A stretch of DNA of 64,000 nucleotides, taken from assembly GCF_001632365.1 (NCBI RefSeq), contig NW_024468510.1:733173-797172 (forward strand). The letters run 5' to 3'. The notes beneath the pieces are model-generated. The model made no database searches, was not told the DNA's origin, and saw nothing but the letters and a program-made list of their open reading frames with translations. Of this stretch, positions 1 through 13,597 are shown one piece after another (the stretch's first letter is position 1; the number at the start of each line of letters is the position of its first letter). The position numbers and the translations under genes are program-made. The DNA is from Laetiporus sulphureus 93-53. Taxonomy: Eukaryota; Basidiomycota; Agaricomycetes; Polyporales; Laetiporaceae.

Positions 1-1150
1 TGCGGAGCACTTAATGGGTCTAGATTTCTGGTGTGTGGGTTCTGTAGAAGACGATGAATAGCTGGATATGTTCGATGTGCCAAAGGAATCTCATTCAGGA
101 TTTCCTCCGAGGAGCTGTTGTCTGATAGTGCCGTAACGTCTGTGAAGTGCGACGCAGAATGTGCATCACGAGTGTCGCCATCCATGTTCATAAATGCTCT
201 TAAAGGTAGCATCTCCATTGAGCTGCCGATTTGCAAAATTGAACTTTGAGATTGTAATGAACGGGTGGTGGATTCATTAGATCGTCTGAGTGTCACTGTG
301 ATAAGTTGGGGAGGGCTATGCTCGAGGGAAAGAGGTCTGAGGCGAGGAGATCGGCGGCCAATTCGCAAAGGAGGCGCAGAGAAATTAGATTGCGGCCCTC
401 GAACGTGTTGCGTGTCAGCCTCAGGGTACGGCACAGTGTCCACTTTGCGTTTGTGGCTCAAGGCGACAAGTGAGGTGGGAGCATCTGATACGCTCACGGT
501 GGGAGAAGACATAGCCCTGCCTGCGCGAGCCGCAAAGATCGGGTATACAGGTCTGGATGTGACTCCTGTATCGTCAAAATGCTCAGTCGGACCCGAGTCG
601 AGGACAATCGGAGTATCAAGACTTGTCCCTTCAAACACAGATGACACACTATCTTTCGACATGCGAGATCTCAGAGAGTGATATTGTTTTGGACGGAGGG
701 ACATTTTGGTTGTGTTGATCGTAGTATACGACTTGCCTGGCGTCATTTAGCATGAGCACCGCGCTATCAGGGTCGAGAGAATATACATTGCAGTCACACA
801 CCTTGCTCGGCTTTAGAGTTCTCCATGTTACGGCCAATCACAGATTCCGCATTCGTAGATACTGGACTGGATGGTTGCGGGGGGAGTTTGGCCGCTTCCG
901 CCTGACTAGAAGTCTCAGTCTCGGCATCCTCTTCAGAGCCGTGGACTTCGGTGCTCAAATCCAGGGAATCAGTCTTATAGGAAGCATCCTTTACGGCAAA
1001 TAGTTTGCGAAGTGACGTTTGGGTCATCTGCACAACGTGTCGCCCGGATTGTCAGTTGAACGTGTCCAAGACCGGGCTATAGTGGTGGAGACGGACCGCT
1101 TTCGCGTTCTTTGCCTTTCGCGGTGGTATCCGCTTCCTAGGTTCGGACAT
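1..1150 (-). CDS. Disordered nuclear protein, 5' part only (possible Elg1/ATAD5-type)
   Basis: Partial gene; the 3' part lies beyond the left edge. Three exons join in frame: about 1150-1073, 1027-802 and 736 to position 1, with introns of 45 and about 65 nt that have GT...AG ends. The last frame is open for the whole 736 bases. The predicted N-terminus starts MSEPRKRIPPRK and is basic. QTSLRKLF, coded at the start of exon 2, resembles a PCNA-interacting (PIP) box but lacks the usual aromatic residue at its seventh position. Further on are an acidic Ser-rich stretch and the segment RPVYPIFAARAGRA inside a long, Ser/Pro/Arg-rich, probably disordered region. A PIP-like box followed by disorder is what the N-terminus of the clamp unloader Elg1/ATAD5 looks like, but its AAA domain would lie outside the window, so this identity is a guess. 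An in-frame upstream ATG at 1321 is an alternative start. Coding status is fairly secure; function is not. Confidence 0.55.
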
Positions 1151-1342
1151 AGTTGTCAGTGGCGGTCTAGCGTAAACTGTGGCTGCGGGTGGTTGGACGC
1201 GAAGACGCGACGCGCTTGGGGCGCGTCCCACTGCTGCGTGGCTGATCACGTCCACGTTTAGATCGAGATCTACAGCCACCAGGCCGATACCCGGGCCCGT
1301 GGCGGCCAACTCCGATTTCACTCTTTTCCATGTTTTTGCTGC
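1151..1342. promoter_or_regulatory. Shared divergent promoter region
   Basis: About 190 bp separate the chosen start codons of the left-edge gene (minus) and the JMJD7 gene (plus). Both transcripts must therefore start in or near this GC-rich stretch. No TATA box or other recognised element is visible. If the minus gene starts at 1321 instead, the gap shrinks to about 20 bp. Confidence 0.4.
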
Positions 1343-2809
<1,467 letters not shown>

Positions 2810-4296
2810 CAGAGGCACAGGTGCCCTTCTCGCTCCTTCTCGTTCGTGTGTTCGCGTGCCGGCAGAGGTATGCACGCGCGCTTTTTTGTCAGCTTCTTTA
2901 TTCGTCTTGATGTTTTTGCGACTGGCTCGTATCCAATGACAATGAACGTGCGTACACCAAGTGGAGAATTGGCCTATTTTGCGGCCAGATTTGACCATCG
3001 CAAGCATAAGTCTCGCACCTGTCTGGACCATCGAAAAGGCCGCAGTAGAGCCGCTAAGGCCAGCACGCGCCCATGTTCACAAGAGACTAGGTACGGAAGT
3101 CACGATAGAGTGACCAATCGGTTTCAACGACTGTGCGAATAAGCGATGGGCGCTGATTAGCGGGAAACCCCCATTTGAATGTCAGCGCCCATCAATAGAA
3201 CTTGAGAGCCGGCATTCGTCTCCCACCCTGCCTTCCAATTGAACCTTCGTGAACGTGATCGTTGCTGACGCTCATGCCTATCAATAAAAGCCATTTTAAA
3301 TCCGCAGACGGTGATCCGGTCGATAAGGGAATGCATGATGAAGAGAAGTCGGTTGTCTCCTGGCACGAGGATGAGAAATTGAGAATTGCATACATACGGG
3401 CGTCAGATTTAAGTTGCCCGACCTCGGTTTAGTATCCCAATAAGACAATATTGCTCGCGCCCATTTCCAGGCATGTGCACGATCTCATATATCAGCAACA
3501 ACGGCCGGCACGTACAGAATGCTTGGACCCAATCACGGCAGCCGATCCCACCGTTACTGGGCCGAGTTGCCCTTAGCATCTTTGATTGTTGAGTCACTCG
3601 CCGCTCCGTGAACTTCTCTCGCATCTGTTATCAAGCCCATCGACGCATGCCGCGGGAGGCCAGCATGTAAACAACTTGCTGCCGAAGCGAACCGTGACAG
3701 CATATGCGTATGCTTATGTGATGTAGAGTCAGGGTCGCAAAGTAGCTGCCGTGCGTTTCGCACAATCACCATGATGCAGCTGCGCTGTCGTATGGAATCA
3801 CATTATACAGAGTGTAGAGACAAGTGCGGTAAAACAAGGCACTGAGTCTCCGATCAGAACGCTCGATTCTTCAACATTGTAATTTCACCACGGCGACGGA
3901 AGGAACGAAAATGTGATACACGGTGTTAAAGGGCAGTGGCTCAGGTCTTCCGTGCAAGCCTTGACGTATTCCTACAGCACGCCAGACCACAATTCTCTTG
4001 AAGCACCTGCCTATACGAGATGGTGCGATACTTTTCTGGAGCGTCAAGAAAAAATCATATCGGCTTAACGGTGCAACATTGTATTTACGAGGCCACCCCA
4101 ATATTGTCGTCGATGTCGACGATCGACGCTGATCGGCCAGTACTACGCATATGCCGGGGCCACGCTTCGCGGACACGCGACAATTGACTGATACGTTCAC
4201 GTGACCCCGATTTAAGCATCAGAGACTCCAGCGATCTCGTTGGTCCAAAACGTACAGGTCGCAGTTTCCAATACTCACCAGTGACCGTCTACATCT
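2810..4296. other. Intergenic, no gene recognised
   Basis: About 1.5 kb between the JMJD7 and Nhp2 genes. Short open frames occur on both strands (for example a 109-codon minus frame at 3871-4200), but none shows a recognisable domain, plausible splice-linked extension or protein-like composition. The last part should hold the Nhp2 promoter. Confidence 0.5.
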
Positions 4297-5068
4297 ATGG
4301 CCAAGGACAAATCTGAGAAGAAAGAAAAGAAGAGGAAGGAAACAAAGGAAGTGACGGAGACAGTCATCGAGTCTGAACAAGTCGCAGAGGATGTCGAGAT
4401 GGAAGATGTCGAAATCGTAAAGGTGGGTCCACATACCAAAGAACCGTCACGTTTGACGCATCGTACATACAGATTGAGAAGAAAGCAAAAAAGGAGAAGA
4501 AGGAGATTGTCATCCCTCTCGAAGACCTGTCGCCAATAGCTCACCCTCTGGCCCAGAAGAAGCTGCTGAAAAAGTTGCACAAGACTATCAAGAAAGGTAA
4601 TCATTGTCGTATTGATAGCACATGGTTGCTGATTGGAGCCATCTCGTATTCTACATAGCATCCAAACAACGGCAAGTTAAGCGGGGTGTCAAGGAGGTCG
4701 TGAAGGGTATTCGAAAAGGAGAAAAAGGGTGAGCACGCACTGCAGTTGTCTGGCGTAGAGCTGAACCATCCTGCCTCAGACTACTTGTTCTAGCCGCTGA
4801 TATCACGCCCATTGACATCATATCTCATTTGCCCGTCCTGAGTGAAGAGGCTGGGGTGCCATACGTGTTCGTGACGTCGAAGGAGGAACTCGGTCACGCC
4901 AGTGCGACGAAACGACCAACAAGTTGTGTCATGGTCTGTCCGAACTCCAAGAAGAAGACAAAACAAAAGGATGGCGAGGACAAGGAGGACAAGGAAGATG
5001 ACTACAAGGAATTGTACGAGGAGTGTTGTAGGGAGGTTGGGGAGCTCGACCAGCAGATTGTGTTTTGA
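4297..5068 (+). CDS. NHP2: H/ACA ribonucleoprotein subunit Nhp2
   Basis: Predicted 202-residue core protein of box H/ACA snoRNPs, which guide pseudouridylation of rRNA in the nucleolus. Four exons: 4297-4422, 4473-4596, 4659-4728 and 4780-5068; the sum divides by three. The N-terminus is very Lys/Glu-rich. The L7Ae/Nhp2 RNA-binding fold follows, with KRGVKEVVKGIRKGEKG (the strongly conserved kink-turn RNA-binding segment), then LLVLAADITPIDIISHLPVL and GVPYVFVTSKEELGHASATK, and ends ATKRPTSCVMV. A fungal tail rich in Lys/Glu/Asp follows. The length is somewhat above the yeast protein (about 156) because of the charged ends. The gene lies 240 bp upstream of and parallel to the Bfr1 gene. Identity is secure. 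Confidence 0.93.
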
Positions 5069-5309
5069 CCGGCTGTTTTGCTTTGCTTTTGTTGGTTCTC
5101 TATTTCTGCTATCTCTGTATTACCGACGGTTTGCTGAACGTAATGCTGGTTCGGGTACACTTGTCATTCAACTGAGCGTGCAGCACGGCGACTCGGAGGT
5201 CGTACCAGCAGACTCCACGTCACGAGCGCCGTAAATAGATCGATCGACCAGCTTTCTCACAAACAACCTCATCAACTTCACTACCTTCAGCTCTTACGCT
5301 CTCTACTTA

Positions 5310-7161
5310 ATGGCTCCCGGAAAATCCAAAACCACCACTGCTAACGGCTCCAACAAAAAGCTCAAATTCGCTACACCATCCGCCAACGAATCCACGCAGA
5401 ATAGCGCTGCGAATCCGGCCGCTGTAGATACTTTCTCGTCAGACTTCGAATTCGCTGTCTATGGATCCGGAAAGCCTGACAAGGCAGTGTACGAGCGCGA
5501 ACAGGAGCAGATCAAAGCTCAAATCGATGTTCTGCAAGCCAAAGTCGTATGTATTATACATGTGCGAAAGTCTTAGAGGCACTGAACTCATTTGCCACAT
5601 GCAGTCGGTCGTTAAGGATAAGATTCATGTTGTCACAAAAGGTGGTCCTAATGACGAGAGACGAGCGAGCCTCAAAGCGGAATTGGAAACCATCCGCGGC
5701 CAGCAATCCTCCAACAAGGCGTCACGCACAAAGATCCGTGATGAACTCAAAGCCATTCATGATGATGTTCAGAAAAAGGTCCGCGTTCATTGCATCTATC
5801 TCGGTGTTCCAATCACTCAATGTTTGGTGATGTTAGATCAAGGACTTGAACGCAGCGAAAGCCAAGGCACCATACAAAACTGTCTCAGACGTCGATGATC
5901 GTATCAAGTAAGTCCTTCATCCGTTGTTTAGGACAGCTCATAACGCGATAAATGCAGCAACCTCGAGAAGCAGGTCGAGTCCGGTAACTTGAAGCTTGGT
6001 GATGAGAAGCGGGCATTGGCAGAGATTAGCCAGCTGAAACGCAGTCGCAGGGTTGTCGAGGGCTTCCAGGCAGATCAGGAGTCCATCGAGGCTGACCGTG
6101 CCAAGGCCGACGAGCTCCGCAAGGAACTTGACGATCCCGAGGCCAAGGCCATCTCTGAGCGTTATGATGCTATCAAGGCTGAGTTGGATGAGCTCAAGAA
6201 GGAAGGCGACGAAATCCACGCGAATCGTAACAAGCTCTTCGATGAGCGAAACGCGCTTCAGGCCCAGCTCGATACGTTATACAGCCACAAGCGCGAGTCG
6301 GCGCAGCGCTTTCGTGAGGCGAACGACAAGCACTGGACGAAGATGAACGAGGAGCGTGCGAGACGTGCGGAGTGGCTGCGGGAGAAGCGTGCAGCTGAGG
6401 AGGAGGATAAGAAGAAGGAGCTCGTCGAGCGTTTGCGTGAGGAAGCGTCGATACCTGCTTTCCAGACCCAAATCGAGGACTGTCAAACGCTCATTGACTA
6501 CTTCTCGGGGAGAAACTCTACGCCCGTGCTGTCGACCCGCTTGTCATCCTCGGACAAGATCATCTTGTCAGGCGTCCCCGAGTTGGAGATTCGGAAGGTG
6601 GAGACTGGGCCTGCAGAGGGCATGGTTGCACGCAAGAAGAAGGGCGAAGAAGAGGAAGCTTACTTCGTCGGCAACCAGCGCAAGGGGCCCAAGGGGAAGA
6701 AGGGCAGTGCCAAGGCCAGCGCTTCCTCAGGGAGCAGCGGTGCCGAAGCCTTAGGGAGTCATGGTTTCCAGGCTCCGTTCCAAATCGTGACCGCTCTGCT
6801 TGACTTCTCGATATCACCACCTACATCGGAAGCTGACGTGCCTCGCGTCATCGAGGAACTGAAAGCGAAGAAGGCATGGTTCGAGTCCAATCAGGCTCGG
6901 GTAACCGCTGAGAACAAGGAGGCGACGGAGGCGAAGATTCGACAAATCACTGGCAAGAGTGAGCTGAAGAAGGCCGACATCCAACCACCATGCGAAGACT
7001 TGACGCCTCCTAACGGTGGCGGGGAGCTGCCAGCTGAACCAGCCTCCTCACCAGCTGTCACTCGCTTACCTTCAGTGGCGGTGCCAAGTGAGGATGTTGT
7101 TGAGAAGCTCGAAGTTGAGCAGAAGCACGATGGAGATGGGGATGGAGCACAGGAACAGTGA
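5310..7161 (+). CDS. BFR1: Bfr1-like mRNP/nuclear segregation protein
   Basis: Predicted 561-residue coiled-coil protein of the Bfr1 family. Yeast Bfr1 associates with polyribosomal mRNP complexes at the ER and was first found as a multicopy suppressor of brefeldin A sensitivity. Exons: 5310-5546, 5605-5778, 5837-5907 and 5958-7161; the total divides by three. After a Ser/Thr/Asn-rich start, the family signature region KPDKAVYEREQEQIKAQID begins a long heptad-rich region running through most of the fourth exon (Glu/Lys/Arg/Ala-rich). Near residue 330 is the segment IPAFQTQIEDCQTLIDYF, typical of the family just after the coiled coil. Conserved LLDFSISPPTSEADVPRVIE lies near residue 450, followed by an acidic low-complexity tail. 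The acceptor of exon 3 could be 6 nt further downstream (two residues fewer). Confidence 0.88.
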
Positions 7162-7519
7162 TATTATTGCTTATACCGCGAGGAATATGATATCTTCTTG
7201 TTGTATACTGCTTGGACAGACTGAAAACCCCCATTACTCACACGACGTGACCGATGACCCAACAGTACCCAGCGTGCATACCTCTTCACCAGCAGTCCAT
7301 AAGTTACATATTGCAGTGGTATGACAGGTGAGAGAGAGAAGGAGTAGTGTCAATTCGCCAAACAGACGGTCAGTACAGCAAGCAGGCAATGAGTCAACAA
7401 TAATTAATGCAAGCCAGAGAGCATGACACCGGAGTAAATGATTAATAGGGCAGCGACGAGCGTAAGGTAGGGTCCCATGATTGTCACTAAGGCGGCAGAG
7501 GATAAAAGGAGTATCGGGA
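7162..7519. other. Convergent 3' intergenic region
   Basis: The Bfr1 (plus) and RFX (minus) genes end tail to tail here. The 358 bases hold both 3' untranslated regions and polyadenylation sites; nothing else is visible. Confidence 0.5.
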
Positions 7520-10498
7520 CTAGACTGAAGTCTCCGTCTTCACAGGTTCCGGTGAGTTACCCGTTTCGCTGTTGGTCGAAGGGGGCGTTCCTGACGCGCT
7601 AGAAAGGCCGATCTCCTGCGGAGTGAATGCGGCTGTCTCGAACGCAGTCGAGCCAGACACATAGTCCTGGAAGGATAATGTCGCCGAATGAACGGACAGC
7701 GACTCATCATGAGCCGAAGTGGTGTCCATATATGACAATGACCCGAATGCGTCTGTTGCAAATGTAGACGTTGGATCGAGAGGTCCAGGGCCAGTACCAA
7801 AGGTATCTTGCTGGAGAACAGCCAGCATGCTCGACGTCGTCGGCGTTTGAGCCAATATAGAATGAGGAACCTCGAGAGGATGCCCGAAGTTCTCTTGACC
7901 AGCCATTGGAGAAAGAGTGAAGAACTGCTGCTGCATCACAGGTTCGACCGACGCTGCGACCGAATTGGTGGACAGAGCAACGTTTCGGAGAACATTGAGA
8001 GCAATCCAGTCACTATAAAGAGACATAAGTCACCGCAAAAGCCAGGATGTACTCGTATGCTTACTCCAAGAACAGTTTAAGTATCTGGAAAGCCCCAAAT
8101 GCCGGATCGCTCCGGATAGTCTGTTGAAACAGCCTCTTTCAGTACGCACATTGTGTGCAAATAATTAGTGAACATACCAGATCTCTCATAACTTGGCTCG
8201 TTACATAGCCCCAGCGAATCAAGACACTCCTTGAGCTCATCGCGGCACGGTCATCGCCATTGCGCGGACCCATCAACCGTTCGCAGCATTTATCCGCCCA
8301 GGCCATGACATCTCGCACGGGATCGTTACTTTTCGTCAACCCATCGAGAAGCGAAACGAACTCGACCTCCAAAAGCTGTACAAGGTCCTCATGGCGACAG
8401 TTGCACACCAACGCGGATTGGTTGCGAACCGACTCGAAATCAATCTTCTGCCAAGATCGACGCATGTCACTGAGCTGCTTCGGATTGGTGAGTACGGTGC
8501 TTAATGCCTGTGTAACTTGATATATATCAAGGAATCGTACTGCCACGCACACGTCAGTAATCAAATGTCATGATATGAACAAGAATCTGCAACACGCACA
8601 GACAAGATGGCCAAACCGAGCTCCCAGCTCAACTTTCGGCTCTACAAACGTGTTACCATAACCCTCGAGTGCGACGAGCAAGATCTTCTCCATCTTGTCT
8701 GCGAGTTGACGAAGACCTCCCAGAGAGGCTGCTGGTATAGGCGACAACATCTGTGAGCGAAGAAGCTCAAGAATTTCCTGCGAAGCCAAACATCAGCACA
8801 CGCAGCAGTATCAATGAGACAATGCCGTACATCGTAGACAATAGCGTCTGCCTTGGCCATCAAGCCCGCGACTGCAGGAGCATGAACCACCTCACGATGG
8901 CTACCGTTGAGGTTCGACCAGAAGGTACGGATATGAAGCTCAAATTGATCAAAGCGGTACGATCTGATACTCTCCAACAAGGCATCCAAATGATCTTGGA
9001 ACCACCGCCACACTTCGCGGGCGGCGATGCTGTGAGGGGACGTCGAGGAGCCTCCCACAGCCTCCTCGATAGATGGGAAGTGATGCATCTGTCTCACAGA
9101 GATCGGAGCAGAAGGAGACATGAGAGCAATCGAACCGCCAATGTCCGTTGGGGATGGACTCGGGATTACAAGAGTCGCATCGGTCTGGCCAGGGTGGCGA
9201 CGGATAGACGCTTGGGATGGGTATGTGCCAGCTTGTGGTCGCTGTTGCGCCAACGCAAGCAAACTACTTGCAGTCGGAGTCTTCTCGTCAGCAAACAGAG
9301 CTGCGTTCTTCGCGCTATTGCTCAAGTTCAATGAGTTGCGCTTCGACGCGTTCCCTGAGCTCGGCCCTTCAGATTCGTCCTCGTCCTCGTCATCGGATCC
9401 GCCCCTGTTCGATGCTTCCGCCTGTTCGCTGGCAAGACGTGCCGCGTTGACCGATTGCTGGGCCGCTGTGTTATTCGACTTCCGTATGTAATCCTGCAAA
9501 AACTCGGCCTCGGCGGATGTTGCAGGGCGTATGCCGCAATCTGCTCAGCGGCAATCAGAACCTGACACTATCATGATCGAGGTAGACGCACAATGGTATT
9601 TACTGTTTCCTCTGACGCCTAGACGTCTCGTTTTGATTGTGGGGAAGCACAGCCTGATGGCCTTCCCAAGAGTTGCGGTGTTGATATGCGGGATACCGTA
9701 CTGCTCACAGACACGTCGGTAGGAGAAGTAGAGGCCTTGACGAGGAACATTCCCATCCGGATACGGAGAGTAGTTCGCGGTCAACCTAGTGGGGCGTATC
9801 AGAGACTGCAATGGCTAACTTGACAGCTGCGACACGTACCATGCCTGCACAAAGATCTGTTTCGCCCTATCGGAAGCACTCGTCGTCGTCGCAGCGCGGA
9901 CGTTGGCCGCCAGCCTTTCCAGCGCATGATCGGGGCTAATGGACATCCGTCCGAACGCTCCAGCAGTGTGCATCGTCTCGGCACCCATGACTTGCTGGCC
10001 ACCATACATCGAATGATAGTCGGCAGTGTTCGAGCCGAGGTACAGAGAGATGTCTTCGGTCTCGCTGGAAGATGAATGCACGCTCTCGCAATCCCGGGGG
10101 TATGGTGATGCAGCCACACGAGCCCGAATATGGGTGGGTCGGAGATGGGCCTTGAGAGAGGGGTTGGAGAGGTTGTGGTTAGGGGGAGAGTCGCCGGGGG
10201 TGATGAGGTCAGAGCCCAGAGAGTAGGCGGAAGAGTGGGAAGCGTCCGAGGTGTTGCGGACGTGATCGCCAGCAAACGAGTTGGTGGTATGGAAAGAAGC
10301 GCGGTATAGGTCTTCGGAGGTTGGCGGCATCACAGCCGATGTGCGCAAAAAGCCACCCTGGGAAGACTGGGGACGAGAGGCCGGCGAGTTCGCGGACGAC
10401 GATGACGACACAGAGTTGGACCGCGAGTGAGGATGACTGGAGGATATGAGATCGAAGGGAACGTTTGCGGCCATGAGCTGGAGGTTCACCGCGGCCAT
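7520..10498 (-). CDS. RFX-family transcription factor
   Basis: Predicted 883-residue winged-helix DNA-binding regulator of the RFX family (yeast Rfx1/Crt1, which represses DNA-damage-inducible genes; S. pombe Sak1). Seven exons, minus strand: 10498-9840, 9785-9592, 9540-8831, 8777-8600, 8539-8178, 8120-8065 and 8012-7520; the sum divides by three. The first about 200 residues are Ser-rich and probably disordered. The DNA-binding domain spans exons 1-3: QIFVQAWLTANYSPYPD, the block PRQGLYFSYRRVCEQYGI, and the diagnostic recognition helix and wing LGVRGNSKYHYCGIRPA, split by an intron after KYH. A second low-complexity stretch follows, then the conserved C-terminal region (LLESIRSYRFDQFELHIRTF and onward) and the dimerisation-like segment FGAFQILKLFLDDWIALNVL. 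The Ser/Thr-rich C-terminus ends ETSV. A single TSS upstream of 10498 is expected. Confidence 0.9.
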
Positions 10499-11033
10499 GA
10501 GATAAGGAATGCTAAATGCAGCTGGAGGTAAAGACAGTGTAATGCAGCAGTACTGTTAGAAGACGAAAGCGGGCCAGCCGTGAAGTATGAAGGAGGGACA
10601 GAGGGGTATTAAAAGGTTTGCTCAGAGGCCGAGCAGGAGGACGATAGGGAGAGAAGTGATGGTGATTAGATGATATTGCGCCGCCCACCAGCGGCGGAAA
10701 TGGAACGGATGGAAGATAGACGAGTGTCCAGCCCCCCGGAGATGGGAATGCTGGCAGTAAGAAATTGAAACAGGAGACTGCCCAACGGGGAGCAAAGTTC
10801 GGATCTGCGAGGAACAGGAGATGCACGCAGGCGTCGGTGGTCAAGGCAACTTGTCTTTCGCTCTTTTTGCCCGAACCACCACAACGCCCGGCGTCTCCCC
10901 GCGGCGGCTCTTCCCCCGGCCCGCGGCTTTGTGTTCCCAACTTCATCAGAAATGTCCTCTGAGAATGGATCCATCCGAAAAGAATACAATCCGCACGCCG
11001 CGTACACATCTCCGCTATCCTACACAATTCTCT
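10499..11033. other. Upstream region of the RFX gene
   Basis: 535 bases between two minus-strand genes: the RFX start and the Ppn1 stop. It holds the RFX promoter/5' UTR, including several C/T-rich runs on the transcribed strand, and the Ppn1 3' end. Open frames here have no recognisable features. Confidence 0.45.
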
Positions 11034-13597
11034 CTACGCCTCCTCTCCTCCCATGTACATGAACCGTCTGAACCGCTTGCGCAGCTTCTTTTCCGTCACG
11101 TCTCCCAGCCGTCGCGCGAGGTCCGTCCACGACGGGATTGTCAGATCTGCCAAGCTATAAGGGGCATACTTCGACTTCGTGATGGTGGCGTTCCGAAGTG
11201 ACTTCGGCAGGTGGCGCAGGGGTATAGGGTACAAGAACGTTCCTGTGTCGGCGACCCTGGGGGGATGCAGCACCGACACAGGATATGTGAGGTACTCCAG
11301 CTTGTATTTCGGCGCATGCTTCTTGTCTCCCGCCTCCAATTTGGACCTGGGAATATAGTACTGCGGACGGAGAACGTTGGCAACCAGTGATCGCAGAGTC
11401 GACTTAAGCGAGCCTCACCTGAGCGTAGCCCAGCGGCGACCAAAGAGTGTTGGTCCGAGAAGGCGAATCAGGGCTAGAGTGCCAAGGCTGCCACAGCCTA
11501 CATGTCCGGCTCCAAGAGTCGCGCTCCTGGCACGCAGATGAATCCACAGCTTGTCTGTCCTCGCTACGAGCAGAATCACTTCCAGCCTCAATTGATGTCC
11601 CTGCTCGCCTGACATCAGCTGGGATATACGGGGTGCCCGTTATGTTATATGTGAATATTCGAAAAGAAGGCAGATATGGATTTGGCACCACGGATGGCGA
11701 CACGTTCACCACCCCGTAGTCGTCGTAACTGATCTTGTGCGGTGTCTTGATGTCCTCAAAGACTCTCAGTAACGTCTTGTACAGGCCCTTGCGTCCTTCA
11801 TCGTGAGGGTCCCCACGTGTGGGCGTGGAGTTGCGCTCCTCGCGTATACTCTCAGCATCGATGAAGAAGAACTGATGATAGTAAGACACAATCGATGTTA
11901 AGTGCTAATGAGAACCTACGTGATCAGCATTCATGTGCTAGATTCGATGTTAGACCCGATGTAGCATCTAAGAGACAAAGCGTTACTCACCCCATAAAGG
12001 TGGCCAACAATCGTATCCTGGTAGCGCAGAGCCACCTCTGCATAACGGACGTACTGTCACAATATGAGCTTTATTCAACTGAAGCAATTCTGATAGACCT
12101 ACGCATTCAGGGAAGAAATTGTCTGCCGATGGCGGTACATGTCCGCTTAACCAAACCTAAGTAGAAGAATAGCAGACTCAGCCATGGAACCCGAATGCCA
12201 TGGAATGGATGCGAACCTGTACGCCCCGTTTTCGGAAGATTTCCAGCTGCACCTGGAGCCAGTCGAACTGCAGGTTTCCGGGGTCTTCTGGATCGGTTGG
12301 ATCACATCCTCCCACAGCTGGTTACCATGGTGATCGGTATTAGCTCAAGGCCAATCCTCACACGCGCTTAAAGGATTCTGAATACCCACCTCGATTCGAG
12401 TCATAGAAATACATCGTGTTGAGGCTGACGACTGCTAAGGAATTCGGTATCACTTCCACGGAGAAGTAGCCACCTCGCTGGAAGACTTGGAATGATTCGA
12501 ATGGAACGAACGACCGCCAAATGCTGTACGAGATGACCACAAGATCCGGGAAACAGTCAACAAACGAGGCGATGCACGTAGAACAGATAGTTCGTACGAT
12601 GAGAATTCAGATGTCACGCTGTTAGGGCCTAAAGGCTTCTGCTCCGTCAGTTCCCCTTGCAATTAGACTCAATGCCCCATACCTGGCAGCATAATGTTCT
12701 AACATCAGGAATAAGCTCTCACAGAATCAAGAAAGGCCAAGGATGCACTCACATGTGCTGTAGCACAATCAGAAGGATGCCGTCAGTTGCAATTTACGGA
12801 GCGACAGGTTTAATGTACATACGCCATACGTCATTGTTTCCTAGGAGAGGCGAGAACGAAGTTGAAGATAAGAAACATGCGCTACGTGGGTGTCAACGTA
12901 CCAATGCTTGGGATCACCGGTATGCCCTTGCTCAAGAAGACTTCCTCCATCTTCTGAGCCATTATGCGGTTCAACATGTATATTTCATTTGTCGTCCGAG
13001 GGTTCTTCCGGTCATTATCGTGCCTTCCTTTAAATCAATACCAATACGAAGCACGATCTAATTCAGTCACACCTCGCACTGTCCCCCGTCCCTGCGAATT
13101 CTCTTAGTCATTCAATCAACAGGTGTCGAGGAATGTGATGTACTGACAAACCACAAAGTCAATGTCTGCGGACCACTCCTTTTCGAGATAGTCAAGAGTG
13201 TAGTTCGTAAGCGTGAGCGGCGAGTCACATCCACTGTCCTTCCATGTCAGCATCGCCCCTCGCTAACAGTGAACAACCATCTCAACGCGCACCTGTATGG
13301 CAAGCCATAGTATCCAGAGCGTGGCGTAGCCTTCTTCGGTTTCTTTCTGTGGCATGCGGACTTTTCAGAGGCATCCGGCTTGTAGTACGGATCTGGATGG
13401 ATGTCCGTGATGTGAAGGAATCTGCCCTGGAGCTTGCGAGGACCTGAGTCAGCCGACGACCACGTCAAAATTCGTCCTCGCAGAGTAATGGAGCACTCAC
13501 GATTCAACGCAACGCCCATGGGAACCTGCGATGGTGCAGCAATGGCATCCGGGGCAAAGCTCAGGAATAGCAAGAGCACAAGCTTCAGGTCGACCAT
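11034..13597 (-). CDS. PPN1: Vacuolar endopolyphosphatase Ppn1/Phm5
   Basis: Predicted about 580-residue metallophosphatase that cuts long polyphosphate chains in the vacuole. About 16 exons. The N-terminus MVDLKLVLLLFLSFAPDAIA is a signal peptide or anchor. The calcineurin-like core is easy to follow: LQGRFLHITDIHPDPYY (metal motif DxH), a Cys-containing CDSPLTLTNYT, WTGDSARHDND (GDxxRH), GNNDVWPHNIMLPGPN (GNND/H), YFSVEVIPNSLAVVSLNTMY, VQVWLSGHVPPS, VGHLYGHMNADHFFFIDAES (GHxH), then VNVSPSVVPNPYLPSFRIF. A Cys/Trp-containing luminal part and RTNTLWSPLGYAQYYIP follow, and the basic C-terminus contains EKKLRKRFRRFMYMGG. Several exons are tiny: 18 nt (12823-12840), 5 nt (12753-12757) and 16 nt (12683-12698) in a row encode most of the GNND...PHNIM motif. 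All metal motifs are intact. An in-frame ATG at 13648 would add 17 residues before the signal peptide. Confidence 0.92.

Noticed and set aside
8753..9491. Plus-strand frames opposite the RFX gene
   Set aside because: They lie opposite coding exons with conserved RFX-family content and show no homology-like features.
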